Below, piece after piece: positions 33,661-41,550 of a stretch of 47,303 bases of DNA. How positions within the stretch are numbered: position 1 is the first letter of the stretch; each line of letters begins with the position of its first letter. Under the pieces are notes generated by a model. That model did not search any database, was not told the origin of the DNA, and saw only the letters and a list, made by a program, of their open reading frames with translations. Both the position numbers and the translations under genes were made by a program. Origin of the DNA: Campylobacter concisus. Lineage in GTDB: Bacteria > Campylobacterota > Campylobacteria > Campylobacterales > Campylobacteraceae. The stretch lies in the NCBI RefSeq assembly GCF_002913745.1, contig NZ_PPCG01000013.1, forward strand, positions 1-47,303, written 5' to 3'.

Positions 33661-34511
33661 GGCTTATTTTTAGAGGATTTTTGGGAATTTTTAAATTTAT
33701 CAATAACTACTTTAAGGCGCTCATATTTTTACTCATCTTATTTTTTATTTTCGCGCCAGATAGCAAGATGAAAGAGCCAAATTTAGCCCGCATTGACATC
33801 ACCGGCACGATAATGGACACAAGCGAAATTTTAGATGCACTAGAAAAAGCAAGGCTTGATAGCAACATCAAAGGCGTGCTGCTCTACATCGACAGCCCAG
33901 GAGGCGCGCTAAGCCCTAGCGTGGAGCTAGCCATGGCGGTCAAGAGGCTAAAAGAGAGCAAAAAAGTGCTCGCATACGCTGCTGGCAACATGGCAAGTGG
34001 CAGCTACTACGCTGGCGTAAACGCCGACACTATCGTAGCAAACCCGGGCGCTTTCATAGGCTCGATAGGCGTCATCATGCAAGGGGCAAACATCGAAAAT
34101 TTAGCCAAAAATTTAGGCGTGAGCGAGCAGGTGGTGAAGGCTGGCGAGTTTAAAGAAGCTGGCACCTTTATGAGGAGCTGGAGCAAGCAGGAGCGCGAGA
34201 GCTTGCAAGGGCTAGTAAATGACGCTTACATGCTCTTTGTAAGCGACGTGGCGGCGGCTAGAAATTTAGATATCAAGAAAAAAGACGAGTGGGCAAACGC
34301 AAGGGTCTTTTTGGCACACAATGCCCTAAAAATGGGACTAATAGACAGCCTTGGCAGCTACATAGACGCTCAAAATGAGCTAGCAAAAATGAGCCTCGTA
34401 GATGAGCCCATCTGGCAAGAAAAACCGCAGCTCGAAAAGATAATGGAGAAATTTACAAAGCAAGGCATAAACTCGCTTTTTAATGCATTTTACGAGACAA
34501 AGCTTAGATAA
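33648..34511 (+). CDS. sppA: Signal peptide peptidase SppA (S49)
   Basis: A 287-residue short-form SppA. One N-terminal membrane span (about 18-36) is followed by ARIDITGTI, LLYIDSPGG, the nucleophile serine in GNMASGSYYAG, IGSIGVIMQG, and the general-base lysine region VKAGEFKEAGTF. It cleaves leftover signal peptides in the membrane. The TTG start at 33648 has GGAGG upstream and overlaps the amidohydrolase stop by 13 bases. Confidence 0.93.
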   Translation: MQILRLIFRGFLGIFKFINNYFKALIFLLILFFIFAPDSKMKEPNLARIDITGTIMDTSEILDALEKARLDSNIKGVLLYIDSPGGALSPSVELAMAVKRLKESKKVLAYAAGNMASGSYYAGVNADTIVANPGAFIGSIGVIMQGANIENLAKNLGVSEQVVKAGEFKEAGTFMRSWSKQERESLQGLVNDAYMLFVSDVAAARNLDIKKKDEWANARVFLAHNALKMGLIDSLGSYIDAQNELAKMSLVDEPIWQEKPQLEKIMEKFTKQGINSLFNAFYETKLR

Positions 34512-34515
34512 AAAA

Positions 34516-34542
34516 CCAGCCAAGTTAAATTTAACTGGCTGG
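34516..34542 (+). terminator. Terminator of sppA
   Basis: CCAGCC...GGCTGG enclosing the palindrome AGTTAAATTTAACT with one bulged A, 4 bases after the sppA stop, followed by TAAAGCTTTTT. It also lies between sppA and the convergent WG-repeat remnant. The same 14-base inner palindrome occurs at 2649-2662. Confidence 0.75.
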
Positions 34543-34562
34543 TAAAGCTTTTTATAGCTAGC

Positions 34563-35010
34563 TTATCTAAAATTCCCCTCGCTATCCACAAAGATATCTC
34601 GGTCTGCTATTTTTATCAAAAAAGTAGTTTCATTTATCCTTTGAAGCACCTCAAATTTACCATAAATGCTATTTTTGACAACGACATTAAAGTTTTCATC
34701 CAAAAGTCCAAATTTATCACCTAGTCGTGATAAGTAGAAAGTGTTATTTGACCTGTCTATAGCCTTATCAAGCACCTCTATCTCATTTTTTGCTTTCGTC
34801 AAAAATGACAAAACATCCTTTGGTGTTTATATAACCCCTTTTGCCGTCTTTTTGAACAGCAGCAAAGCCTTCGTAAAAGCTATAAGCGTCATCAAATTTA
34901 CACTCTACGATCTACTCACCTTTGGTGTTTATATATCCCCATTTGCCATCTTTTTTAACAGCAGCAAAGCCTTCGTTAAAACTCCAAACACCATCAAATC
35001 CCAAAAACAT
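34563..35010 (-). pseudogene. Broken WG-repeat protein gene
   Basis: The gene starts well (GGAGAGGG before ATG 35010) and encodes the WG-repeat unit NEGFAAVKKDGKWGYINTKGE, but a TAG at 34912-34914 ends it after 32 codons. In the same frame a second unit follows (YEGFAAVQKDGKRGYINTKG, with W changed to R). A frameshift near 34812 then leads into an 82-codon frame (34563-34811) with one more degenerate unit (DKFGLLDENFNVV). Intact family members are surface or periplasmic repeat proteins of unclear function. The 82-codon piece might still be translated from TTG 34811 but has no good ribosome site. Confidence 0.75.
34817..35000. repeat. Two 102-bp tandem units of the WG-repeat remnant
   Basis: Stretches beginning CCTTTGGTGTTTATATA at 34817 and 34919 are highly similar over about 80 bases and offset by exactly 102 bases, i.e. 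34 codons. They correspond to two protein repeats and mark the substrate for past unequal recombination. Confidence 0.8.
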
Positions 35011-35097
35011 ATCCCTCTCCTTTGTTTATATGAGTTGTGTTATTTTAGTTTATATTATTTTAAAAAGTAAGTAAATTTGAGAGAAATTTAAAGTAGA

Positions 35098-35456
35098 TGG
35101 TGGAAGCGAGGGGGATCGAACCCCTGTCCAAAAGCAAAATCCGTACAGCCTCTACACGCTTAGCAAAAGTGAAAATTTCATCTAAAAAGGCTCACTTTCC
35201 AAAACCAAAATTTAGACTAAGACTAAAATTTCAGCTAGCAAGCAGTCACTTTGCTGGCCTACTCTAGCTAAATTACTCGCTTACATCCTAGCTAGAATGA
35301 GACAAAGCGAGGCTCAACTGAACTTACGCAGCTTTAGCGTAAGCAGGAGCGAAATTAACGTTGTTTGCGTTTAAATTTAATTTGAGCTTTTTACGCTTTG
35401 CTCAAAGCGACGTGCCACCGTACACACTCTGCTCCTGTCGAAGCCAAGTCGCTCCC
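35098..35456 (-). ncRNA. ssrA: tmRNA (SsrA)
   Basis: About 359 bases on the minus strand. The 5' end GGGAGCGACTTGGCTTCGACA pairs with the 3' end CGCTTCC-ACCA to make the alanine-tRNA-like acceptor, and the T-arm GGGG-TTCGATC-CCCC is present. The tag frame (35324-35368) encodes ANNVNFAPAYAKAA then TAA, one residue different from the C. jejuni tag as I recall it (K to N at position 5). It rescues stalled ribosomes with SmpB. Only 30 bases separate it from the upstream Hpt gene, so its promoter must overlap that gene's 3' end. Confidence 0.96.
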
Positions 35457-35486
35457 ATAAAAAATGAAATGGTTTAGTTGGATTGT

Positions 35487-35891
35487 TTAGTCAAGCTTTG
35501 CAGGTACGTCAATGATCTTTGGCTCAAGGACGCTAAAATACTCTAGGTCTCTCTCGACGTCGCCTTTGTATTTATGAAACTGATCGCTAATAAGCAACAA
35601 CCAATCTATAAATTTATCATTTGCTGGACCTTTTAAGCTTCTAGCCTCTTGAGTGACCTCTTCAGCCAAAGTCGTTAGTTTCAAGATCGGGTCAAGATGC
35701 ATAAAACCTGCTGCTGATTTGATATTGTGAAAGATCCTAGAAAGCTCTAAAATGCTCTCCTTATACTTGTCAGCTCTTCCTAAATTTATTATCAAAGGCT
35801 CTAGCAAATCGCACATCAAAGTGTAGTGAGAGAGAAACTCCTCAACTATATCATAAGAATAATCGACTTCAAGCCTTTTTAATATACCCAT
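35487..35891 (-). CDS. Hpt-domain phosphotransfer protein
   Basis: A 134-residue single-domain protein. The phospho-accepting histidine is in IFHNIKSAAGFMHLDP, the HPt signature, within a four-helix bundle. ATG 35891 is chosen because AAGGAC is 7 bases upstream; ATG 35897 would be only 1 base away and longer frames run into the divergent panB promoter. It has no kinase or receiver domain, so it must relay phosphate between proteins encoded elsewhere, probably in a chemotaxis or similar relay. Confidence 0.85.
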   Translation of the reverse strand: MGILKRLEVDYSYDIVEEFLSHYTLMCDLLEPLIINLGRADKYKESILELSRIFHNIKSAAGFMHLDPILKLTTLAEEVTQEARSLKGPANDKFIDWLLLISDQFHKYKGDVERDLEYFSVLEPKIIDVPAKLD

Positions 35892-35917
35892 TTTCATGTC
35901 CTTAAGAAATTGGCGTA

Positions 35918-35941
35918 ATTGTAGCAAAATTTTGATAAAAT
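35918..35941. promoter_or_regulatory. Divergent -10 elements of hpt and panB
   Basis: TACAAT on the minus strand (35918-35923) points to the Hpt gene and TAAAAT on the plus strand (35936-35941) points to panB. They are 12 bases apart, so the two promoters probably compete. Confidence 0.4.
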
Positions 35942-35976
35942 TGTTAGCATTATCACAAAATTTACCGGACTCAGCC

Positions 35977-36792
35977 ATGAAAGATGAAACAATCGCAAAG
36001 AAAAAACTCACTATAAATGATATAAAAAACAAAAAAGGCGTTGAACCTATCGTGATGATAACCGCCTATGATGCGCTATTTGCGAAGATTTTTGATGATT
36101 ACGCTGATGTTATCCTTGTTGGCGATAGTCTAAACATGAGCTTTAACATGCAGGAGAGCACGCTAAGTGCCGATATGAGCACCATGCTTTATCACACAAA
36201 GGCTGTTTGCACTGGGGCTAAAAAGACTTTTATCTTAGCTGATATGCCATTTGGCAGCTACACAAACGAAAAACAAGCGATCAAAAATGCGATGAAATTT
36301 TTTAAGCAGACAAACGCAGATGCAGTGAAGCTTGAAGTTGGTATGCATCAGGTAAATTTAGTAAAACGCCTCTGCGAAGAGGGCATAAACGTGATGGCTC
36401 ACATCGGACTAAAGCCGCAGTTTTATAAATTTGAGGGCGGATATAAGATAAAAGGCAAAAGCGAGCTTGAGGCAAAAAGGCTAGTTGAAGAGGCTTTGGC
36501 GTTTGAACAAGCTGGCGCGTTTGGCATACTTCTTGAGGGCACGCTTAGCAAGGTAGCAAGCGAGATAACAAGGCGGGTTCATGTGCCAGTTGTGGGCATA
36601 GGCTCTGGGGCGGATGTCGATGGACAGGTGCTTGTCTGGTCTGATATGCTTGGATTTTTCGAGGACTTTAAACCTAAATTTGTTAAGCGCTATCTTGACG
36701 GAGCCACTCTTGTGCGAAAAGGCGTGCAAGAGTATGCTAGCGAAGTAAAAAGCAAAATTTTTCCAAGCGAAGAGTTTTCGTATCAGGGTTAA
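35977..36792 (+). CDS. panB: Ketopantoate hydroxymethyltransferase
   Basis: The 271-residue enzyme has the PanB layout: PIVMITAYDALFAKI, LVGDSLNM, the metal and substrate segment FILADMPFGSY, DAVKLEVG, MAHIGLKPQ, and VVGIGSGADVDGQVLVW. It makes ketopantoate from ketoisovalerate in pantothenate synthesis. ATG 35977 gives the normal length; an in-frame start at 35896 would overlap the divergent promoters. The ribosome site is weak (CGGAC). panC is not next to it here. Confidence 0.95.
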   Translation: MKDETIAKKKLTINDIKNKKGVEPIVMITAYDALFAKIFDDYADVILVGDSLNMSFNMQESTLSADMSTMLYHTKAVCTGAKKTFILADMPFGSYTNEKQAIKNAMKFFKQTNADAVKLEVGMHQVNLVKRLCEEGINVMAHIGLKPQFYKFEGGYKIKGKSELEAKRLVEEALAFEQAGAFGILLEGTLSKVASEITRRVHVPVVGIGSGADVDGQVLVWSDMLGFFEDFKPKFVKRYLDGATLVRKGVQEYASEVKSKIFPSEEFSYQG

Positions 36793-36838
36793 ATTTATAC
36801 TCCAAATTTAAAAGTAGCCCATAAAAACTCTGCAAAAA

Positions 36839-36865
36839 GCTCTAGCAACACCAAAGCGCTAGAGC
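36839..36865 (+). terminator. Terminator of panB
   Basis: GCTCTAGC and GCTAGAGC form an 8-base stem with an 11-base loop, 46 bases after panB, followed by ATACTTTTT. It can also serve the convergent sensor gene ending at 36879. Confidence 0.7.
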
Positions 36866-36878
36866 ATACTTTTTAAAT

Positions 36879-37766
36879 TTAAAAAAGCTCTTCTGATTCA
36901 AGATAATTTTGCGAGATGTTTCGCTCTTTTTCGTCGGAATTTACATGAAGGACGTAGTAGCCTATCTGCGTGTTGCTAGCATCAAGTAGCGGCACCACGC
37001 AAAAATAGTGCGTCTTATATACGTAAAATTCATACTTTTTAAGGTCGATGTCACGCAAAATTCCAACTATATTTAAATTTGCACTGCTTAAATTTTCGAT
37101 GTAATAATCACTTAAAATTTGATCACTCGGCGCGCTTTTATGTGCTGGCATCTTATCTTTTGATAGGAGCACAAAGAGGTCTATGCCTTGCGTTTTATAA
37201 AAATTTCCAAGTGAGTCGTAGTTTAGTAAAACCTCGATGCTACCGATGTTTTTACCCTCATGCATCACATTTGAAACAGCCCTTATATGCACTCCAGCAT
37301 ACCACGCCTCGATGCCAACCATGGGCTTATCTTGCCGTCTTGACTCTTGGACTAAAAACCTGCCACTAGCGATCATATCGCCATATCTGTTTAGATCCCA
37401 GCTTCTTACGTAGCTTTTTAGATCTTTGTCGTAAAGATGAAGTTTGATGTTGTTATACATCGACGCTGCGCCAAGAGTTTTGGTCAAATTTTCGATATTT
37501 TTTACGCATTCGTCGCGGTCTTGACCTAGCAAGCACATCTGTATAGACTCATTTTGAGCAAGCAAGATCGAGATCGCCATTGATGAAAATTTCGCGTCAT
37601 CAATGCTTTTGTTTAGCTGCTTTACGTGATAGTCAAAAAAGACACGCATGTTGTTTTGCTTTTTTTCAGCCATGTATGAGCTATAAAGAAAATAAAAAAG
37701 GCTACCAAGCAGCGCAAAAACGACTAAAATGATATAGATATTAAAATATTTTTTGTATTTACTCAA
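36879..37766 (-). CDS. Orphan double-Cache (dCache_3-like) sensor without output domain
   Basis: A 295-residue protein with one N-terminal membrane anchor (about 9-29) and a large extracytoplasmic domain. A long helix is followed by KLHLYDKDLKSYVRSWDLNRYGD, a pattern typical of dCache_3 ligand-binding domains, and a second lobe ending NTQIGYYVLHVN. There is no second membrane span, HAMP, kinase, methyl-accepting or cyclase domain after it; the protein ends about 25 residues beyond the Cache fold. TTG 37766 is the likely start (AAGG 7 bases upstream) and overlaps the HIT gene by 8 bases. It could be a binding subunit for a separate signalling protein, or a truncated chemoreceptor. Confidence 0.75.
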   Translation of the reverse strand: MSKYKKYFNIYIILVVFALLGSLFYFLYSSYMAEKKQNNMRVFFDYHVKQLNKSIDDAKFSSMAISILLAQNESIQMCLLGQDRDECVKNIENLTKTLGAASMYNNIKLHLYDKDLKSYVRSWDLNRYGDMIASGRFLVQESRRQDKPMVGIEAWYAGVHIRAVSNVMHEGKNIGSIEVLLNYDSLGNFYKTQGIDLFVLLSKDKMPAHKSAPSDQILSDYYIENLSSANLNIVGILRDIDLKKYEFYVYKTHYFCVVPLLDASNTQIGYYVLHVNSDEKERNISQNYLESEELF

Positions 37767-38130
37767 AACTAAGCCTTAGTTTTTTTTCTAAAAATTTAGC
37801 AAACTCATCAAATTTAGGTAGCTCAAGCTCGCTTTTTCTTTTGGGGCTAGCCCAAACGCTATCTGGGAAAAATGCATCGTTTTCAAATCTCGCAATGACG
37901 TGAATATGCACGTGTGGCACGTAGTTTCCAAAGCTTGCGATGTTTATCTTAGTTGGTTTATAAAACTCAAGCATCGCCTTTTCAGCAACCAGCATCGCCT
38001 CAAAAAGCCTAGCTCTACTCGCTTCATCACACTCACTTAGCTCGCGGTAGGGCTTAGCTGTAAAAATTTTCACCCACGGAAGCTCGTTCTCTTCGCGCTC
38101 AACTCTTATAAATTTATCTTCATATATCAT
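37759..38130 (-). CDS. HIT-family nucleotide hydrolase
   Basis: A 123-residue protein with the histidine triad PHVHIHVIARF near residue 73-83. It is of the short, Hint/Fhit-like bacterial size. Such enzymes hydrolyse AMP conjugates or dinucleotides. It begins 14 bases after the AI-2E permease gene and overlaps the orphan sensor gene. Confidence 0.88.
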   Translation of the reverse strand: MIYEDKFIRVEREENELPWVKIFTAKPYRELSECDEASRARLFEAMLVAEKAMLEFYKPTKINIASFGNYVPHVHIHVIARFENDAFFPDSVWASPKRKSELELPKFDEFAKFLEKKLRLSFE

Positions 38131-38144
38131 ATTTTGCCCCTATT

Positions 38145-39185
38145 TTATACGAAATTTCTCTCTCGCAAAAGCGTGTAAAGCTTGATCGTTGAGATAAAAA
38201 ATGTCACGATCGCAGGTCCAAGTATCACGCCCCAGAAGCCAAACGTCGTGATGCCAGCGATCATCGCAAAAAAGATGAGTAGCTCGTTTATCTTTGTTGG
38301 TATCTTGACTAGTTTTGAGTTTATAAATTTAATGACAAGCGGCTTTAGCAAGGTATCAGCGCCAAATGAGATCACGATAATGGTGTAAAGTGCGATCGTG
38401 ATAGCGGCTGCTGTGTTGCCATTTGCAAACTCATAAATGCTAATAGGCGCCCACGCCAAAAAGCCACCAACGACTGGGATGAGTGAAGCAAAGCTAAAAA
38501 ATATGCCAGTTAGCACGCCATCATAGCCGTAAAAACTGGTGACAATGGCAAATAAAAAGCCCTGGATGATCATATTTGCAATGGTTGAGTAAAAAACGAC
38601 GCCCATCACGTTGCCAACCTCGCTTAGTATCGACTCAGTGTCCTCTTTTTTAAGCGGAAGCGCCTCTTTTAGGTAGTTTATAAGCTCGTTGCCATAAAGG
38701 TTGCAAAAGAAGAAAAAGACTAGGATAATGATCATATCAACGCCAAATTTAAGGCTTAGTTTGCCTAAATTTGCAAGATTAGCAGCGACTTGCGAAAAGA
38801 GCATCTTGATATCAAGCCCGCCTATAAATTCCTTGATCTTTGGCTCTAAGAAATTTATCGACTCTGGCAGGCTAAAGTCGTAGTTTTTGATAAATTCAAT
38901 CGTCTTTGTGACGTTGTTTATATCAAAGCCAGCTGCGTATTTCGCGATCTCGATGACGGCGTAAAGAAGCGGCGCGATAAATAGGCAAAGAAGCGCAAAT
39001 GTCGTAAGTCCTGACGAGAGCGTTTTGCGGTTTTTAGTAAGCGTTAAAAATGCGATCTGCACGTTTGCAACAGCCACAGCAAGCAGCGCTGCGATAAAAA
39101 TGTCAAGTAAAAATGGTTTAAAAAGATAGACCACCAAAGCCAAAGCGCAAAGCGCAAAAATTCCAAAAAACAGCCTGTTATTCAT
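38145..39185 (-). CDS. AI-2E (UPF0118) family transporter
   Basis: A 346-residue membrane protein with about eight spans and the family's conserved central segment (GNVMGVVFYSTIANMIIQGFLFAIV...GVLTGIFFSFASLIPVVGGFLAW), ending GITTFGFWGVILGPAIVTFF. Members have been linked to autoinducer-2 export or sodium/proton exchange; the substrate here is unknown. It starts at ATG 39185 behind AAGGGAG and heads an operon with the HIT and sensor genes. Confidence 0.9.
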   Translation of the reverse strand: MNNRLFFGIFALCALALVVYLFKPFLLDIFIAALLAVAVANVQIAFLTLTKNRKTLSSGLTTFALLCLFIAPLLYAVIEIAKYAAGFDINNVTKTIEFIKNYDFSLPESINFLEPKIKEFIGGLDIKMLFSQVAANLANLGKLSLKFGVDMIIILVFFFFCNLYGNELINYLKEALPLKKEDTESILSEVGNVMGVVFYSTIANMIIQGFLFAIVTSFYGYDGVLTGIFFSFASLIPVVGGFLAWAPISIYEFANGNTAAAITIALYTIIVISFGADTLLKPLVIKFINSKLVKIPTKINELLIFFAMIAGITTFGFWGVILGPAIVTFFISTIKLYTLLRERNFV

Positions 39186-39285
39186 CTCGCTCCCTTAAAA
39201 TGGGGTAATTATAGCAGATTTATCAAAGCTACTCATTTGCTTGATAAATTTACTAAAAAACGCTTTGGCACCAAATTTGCAAAGA

Positions 39286-39310
39286 GCAGGCTTTTGCATT
39301 TTTAGCCTGC
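39286..39310 (-). terminator. Hairpin after the zinc-ribbon gene
   Basis: GCAGGCT and AGCCTGC with an 11-base loop, 78 bases beyond the stop at 39388. The T-tail is poor. The rest of the 202-base gap (39186-39387) holds nothing else I can support. Confidence 0.4.
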
Positions 39311-39387
39311 CACAGCTTAATAAATTTAGATAAATTTATGCCATACGTAAATTTTCTAGCTCAAAAGCTCCTATAAATTTAGCCTTT

Positions 39388-40467
39388 TTACGTGCACTGA
39401 AAATTTGCTCCGACAACCTCGCACTCATCACAAATTTGCATATAGATCGTGCCCTCGGCATCTGCCAAAGCACCAAAAGGAATTTGCGCTAGATATTTCA
39501 TCGTTTTAGCGCATTTTGGGCAGGCTAGATGCTCGGTGTCTTGCAGCCACTGCGGATATCCGCCAAGCAAAATTTCACTATCTATCATATGCGAGTAGTG
39601 AGCGCAAACTTCGCTTGCTAGCTCGAAATTTTGCCCATCAAGCACCGCCACAGCCTCTCTTACATAGTCTTCGCTCTCGCCCTCGCCTACCACTTCTGTT
39701 TGAACGCTATTGCCGTCATTTTGGCAAAAGTACTGCACAAAGCCCACGCATGTCGGACAAAATTTAAGCACAGCGTCATTTTTAAGCTCTAAGCCAAGTC
39801 GCTTTAGGCTCTCTTTTTTGATTGTAAATTCCAGCATCTCGCCGTTACAAAATTTACACTTTTCATCGCTTAGTGCTTTAAATTTAACGCTTGCCTCTGC
39901 GCTTTGGCTTGGCTGGCAGGTAAAGCACCTATCAAAAACTAGGCTTCTTCTCTTGCCGCTCTCATCAAAGCTCCAGCCTGCAACCTGCGCGTATCCATCC
40001 ATATCAACGTGAAGCTTTGCCTTCCAAGGCTTTGGCGCACCATAAAGCTTAAAAAATAGCTCTCTTACCACCTCATCGCCCTGCCACGCAAGCGCACAAA
40101 GAATGTGATTTGTTTTTACGGTGTTTTGGGCGCCATTTAGGCTATTTATGAGCTCGTCTCTTACGTCACTTGGGGCATTTTTGTAAATTTCAAATGGATA
40201 GTACTCGCCCTGCTTGGTCACTTCTCTTATGATCTGCTCGTCGCAAATGCTATGTAGGTAGAAAATGTAGACAAGATCGCTGTAAATTTCACCGTATTTG
40301 CCTATCTCATCTATGTGGGCTAGGACATTTTTTAGCTTTTGTTTGATCTCGTCTTCGCTTAAATTTTCATAAAACTCCAGCTTCTCTTTTTGCTTGCACC
40401 AGTAGCAGATCCCGTCAAAATAAATCGTCCTTTGCTTACACTTAGGACAAAGATGTGGCTCGCTCAT
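39388..40467 (-). CDS. Zinc-ribbon protein with DUF1963-like C-terminus, unknown
   Basis: A 359-residue cytoplasmic protein with several cysteine pairs: N-terminal CPKC...CYWC, central CFTC, CKFC, CPTC and C-terminal CPKC...CDEC. The N-terminal third is helical. The last third has LLGGYPQWLQDTEHLACPKCAKTMKYLAQI, which resembles the YwqG/DUF1963 family. It ends in a cysteine (FQCT). ATG 40467 follows a weak AAAT-rich site, 23 bases after ruvB. Function is unknown; the repeated CxxC pairs predict two or three structural zinc ions. Confidence 0.7.
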   Translation of the reverse strand: MSEPHLCPKCKQRTIYFDGICYWCKQKEKLEFYENLSEDEIKQKLKNVLAHIDEIGKYGEIYSDLVYIFYLHSICDEQIIREVTKQGEYYPFEIYKNAPSDVRDELINSLNGAQNTVKTNHILCALAWQGDEVVRELFFKLYGAPKPWKAKLHVDMDGYAQVAGWSFDESGKRRSLVFDRCFTCQPSQSAEASVKFKALSDEKCKFCNGEMLEFTIKKESLKRLGLELKNDAVLKFCPTCVGFVQYFCQNDGNSVQTEVVGEGESEDYVREAVAVLDGQNFELASEVCAHYSHMIDSEILLGGYPQWLQDTEHLACPKCAKTMKYLAQIPFGALADAEGTIYMQICDECEVVGANFQCT

Positions 40468-40490
40468 TTTTGCTCCAAATTTAAATTTCG

Positions 40491-41501
40491 CTACTCAAAA
40501 AGCCCTTTTTCGATGTCGATCTTGACGTTAAAGGTCTCAAAACACTTCGCACTAGCGATCCTGCCTTTTGCTGTGCGCTCGATAAAGCCATTTGCAAGCA
40601 GATATGGCTCGATGACGTCCTCAACCGTGCCCTCGTCCTCGCTAAGTGCCGCTGCGATCGTGCTAAGTCCCATAGGACGGCGCCTTGCTTGCATCAAAAT
40701 TTCTAAATACCTAATATCCATCTCATCAAATCCAAGCGAATTTACCCCAAGCGCGTTAAGCCCCTCTTTTGCACGCTCGTGGCTGATGATTTGCTCGTCA
40801 TTTACCTCGGCAAAGTCGCGAATTCGCTTTAATAGTCTAAGAGCGATCCTAGGCGTGGCACGTGAGCGTTTGGCGATCTCAAGCGAGGCGTTTTTATCGC
40901 ACTCTTTGCCAAGCTTGGCAGAGGCTATCTGCACGATACGGCTTAGCTCGCTGCTTGTGTAAAACTGCAGTCTAAAGTCCATCCCAAAGCGGTCTCTTAA
41001 AGGCGCTGAGATCATGCCAGCACGCGTCGTTGCGCCAATAAGTGTAAATTTTGGCAGGTCTATCTTGATAGTCTGGGCAGCCGGCCCTGAGCCAATTATA
41101 ATATCAAGTCTAAAGTCCTCCATCGCAGGATAAAGCACCTCTTCGATAGCTGGGCTTAGGCGGTGTATCTCGTCGATAAAAAGCACGTCACCCTCTTGTA
41201 AATTTGTAAGGATCGCTGCAAGGTCGCCGCTCTTTTCTATCATGGGAGCCGCAGTCATTTTGATACTTACGCCCATTTCGTTTGCGATGATGTGAGCAAG
41301 GGTCGTCTTACCAAGCCCTGGAGGGCCGTAAAATAGCACATGATCTAGGCATTCGTTTCGCTTTTTGGCTGCTTTTATAAAGACGTCTAAATTTTGCTTG
41401 ATCTTTTCTTGACCGATGTAGTCTTCAAATTTTGTCGGTCTAAGCGAGACTTCAAAGTCATTTTCAAAGCTTACTTTTTCGATTTCAACGATTCTATCCA
41501 A
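40491..41501 (-). CDS. ruvB: Holliday junction helicase subunit RuvB
   Basis: The 336-residue AAA+ motor has [14 protein letters not shown], Walker [12 protein letters not shown], Walker [11 protein letters not shown], sensor [10 protein letters not shown] with the arginine finger in APLRDRFG, and the winged-helix end ([16 protein letters not shown]...FIERTAKGR). It drives branch migration with RuvA. TTG 41501 is the start, with AAGGA 6 bases upstream. Confidence 0.97.
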   Translation of the reverse strand: MDRIVEIEKVSFENDFEVSLRPTKFEDYIGQEKIKQNLDVFIKAAKKRNECLDHVLFYGPPGLGKTTLAHIIANEMGVSIKMTAAPMIEKSGDLAAILTNLQEGDVLFIDEIHRLSPAIEEVLYPAMEDFRLDIIIGSGPAAQTIKIDLPKFTLIGATTRAGMISAPLRDRFGMDFRLQFYTSSELSRIVQIASAKLGKECDKNASLEIAKRSRATPRIALRLLKRIRDFAEVNDEQIISHERAKEGLNALGVNSLGFDEMDIRYLEILMQARRRPMGLSTIAAALSEDEGTVEDVIEPYLLANGFIERTAKGRIASAKCFETFNVKIDIEKGLFE

Positions 41502-41550
41502 AGTTTTTCCTTCTAAATTTAAGGCTTCATTTTACGCTTTTATGCTTAAT

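Noticed and set aside
34817-35000. Repeats considered as a CRISPR array or insertion-sequence ends
   Set aside because: There are only two units, offset by 102 bases, and they translate as WG protein repeats in the same frame. No spacers or cas genes are present.
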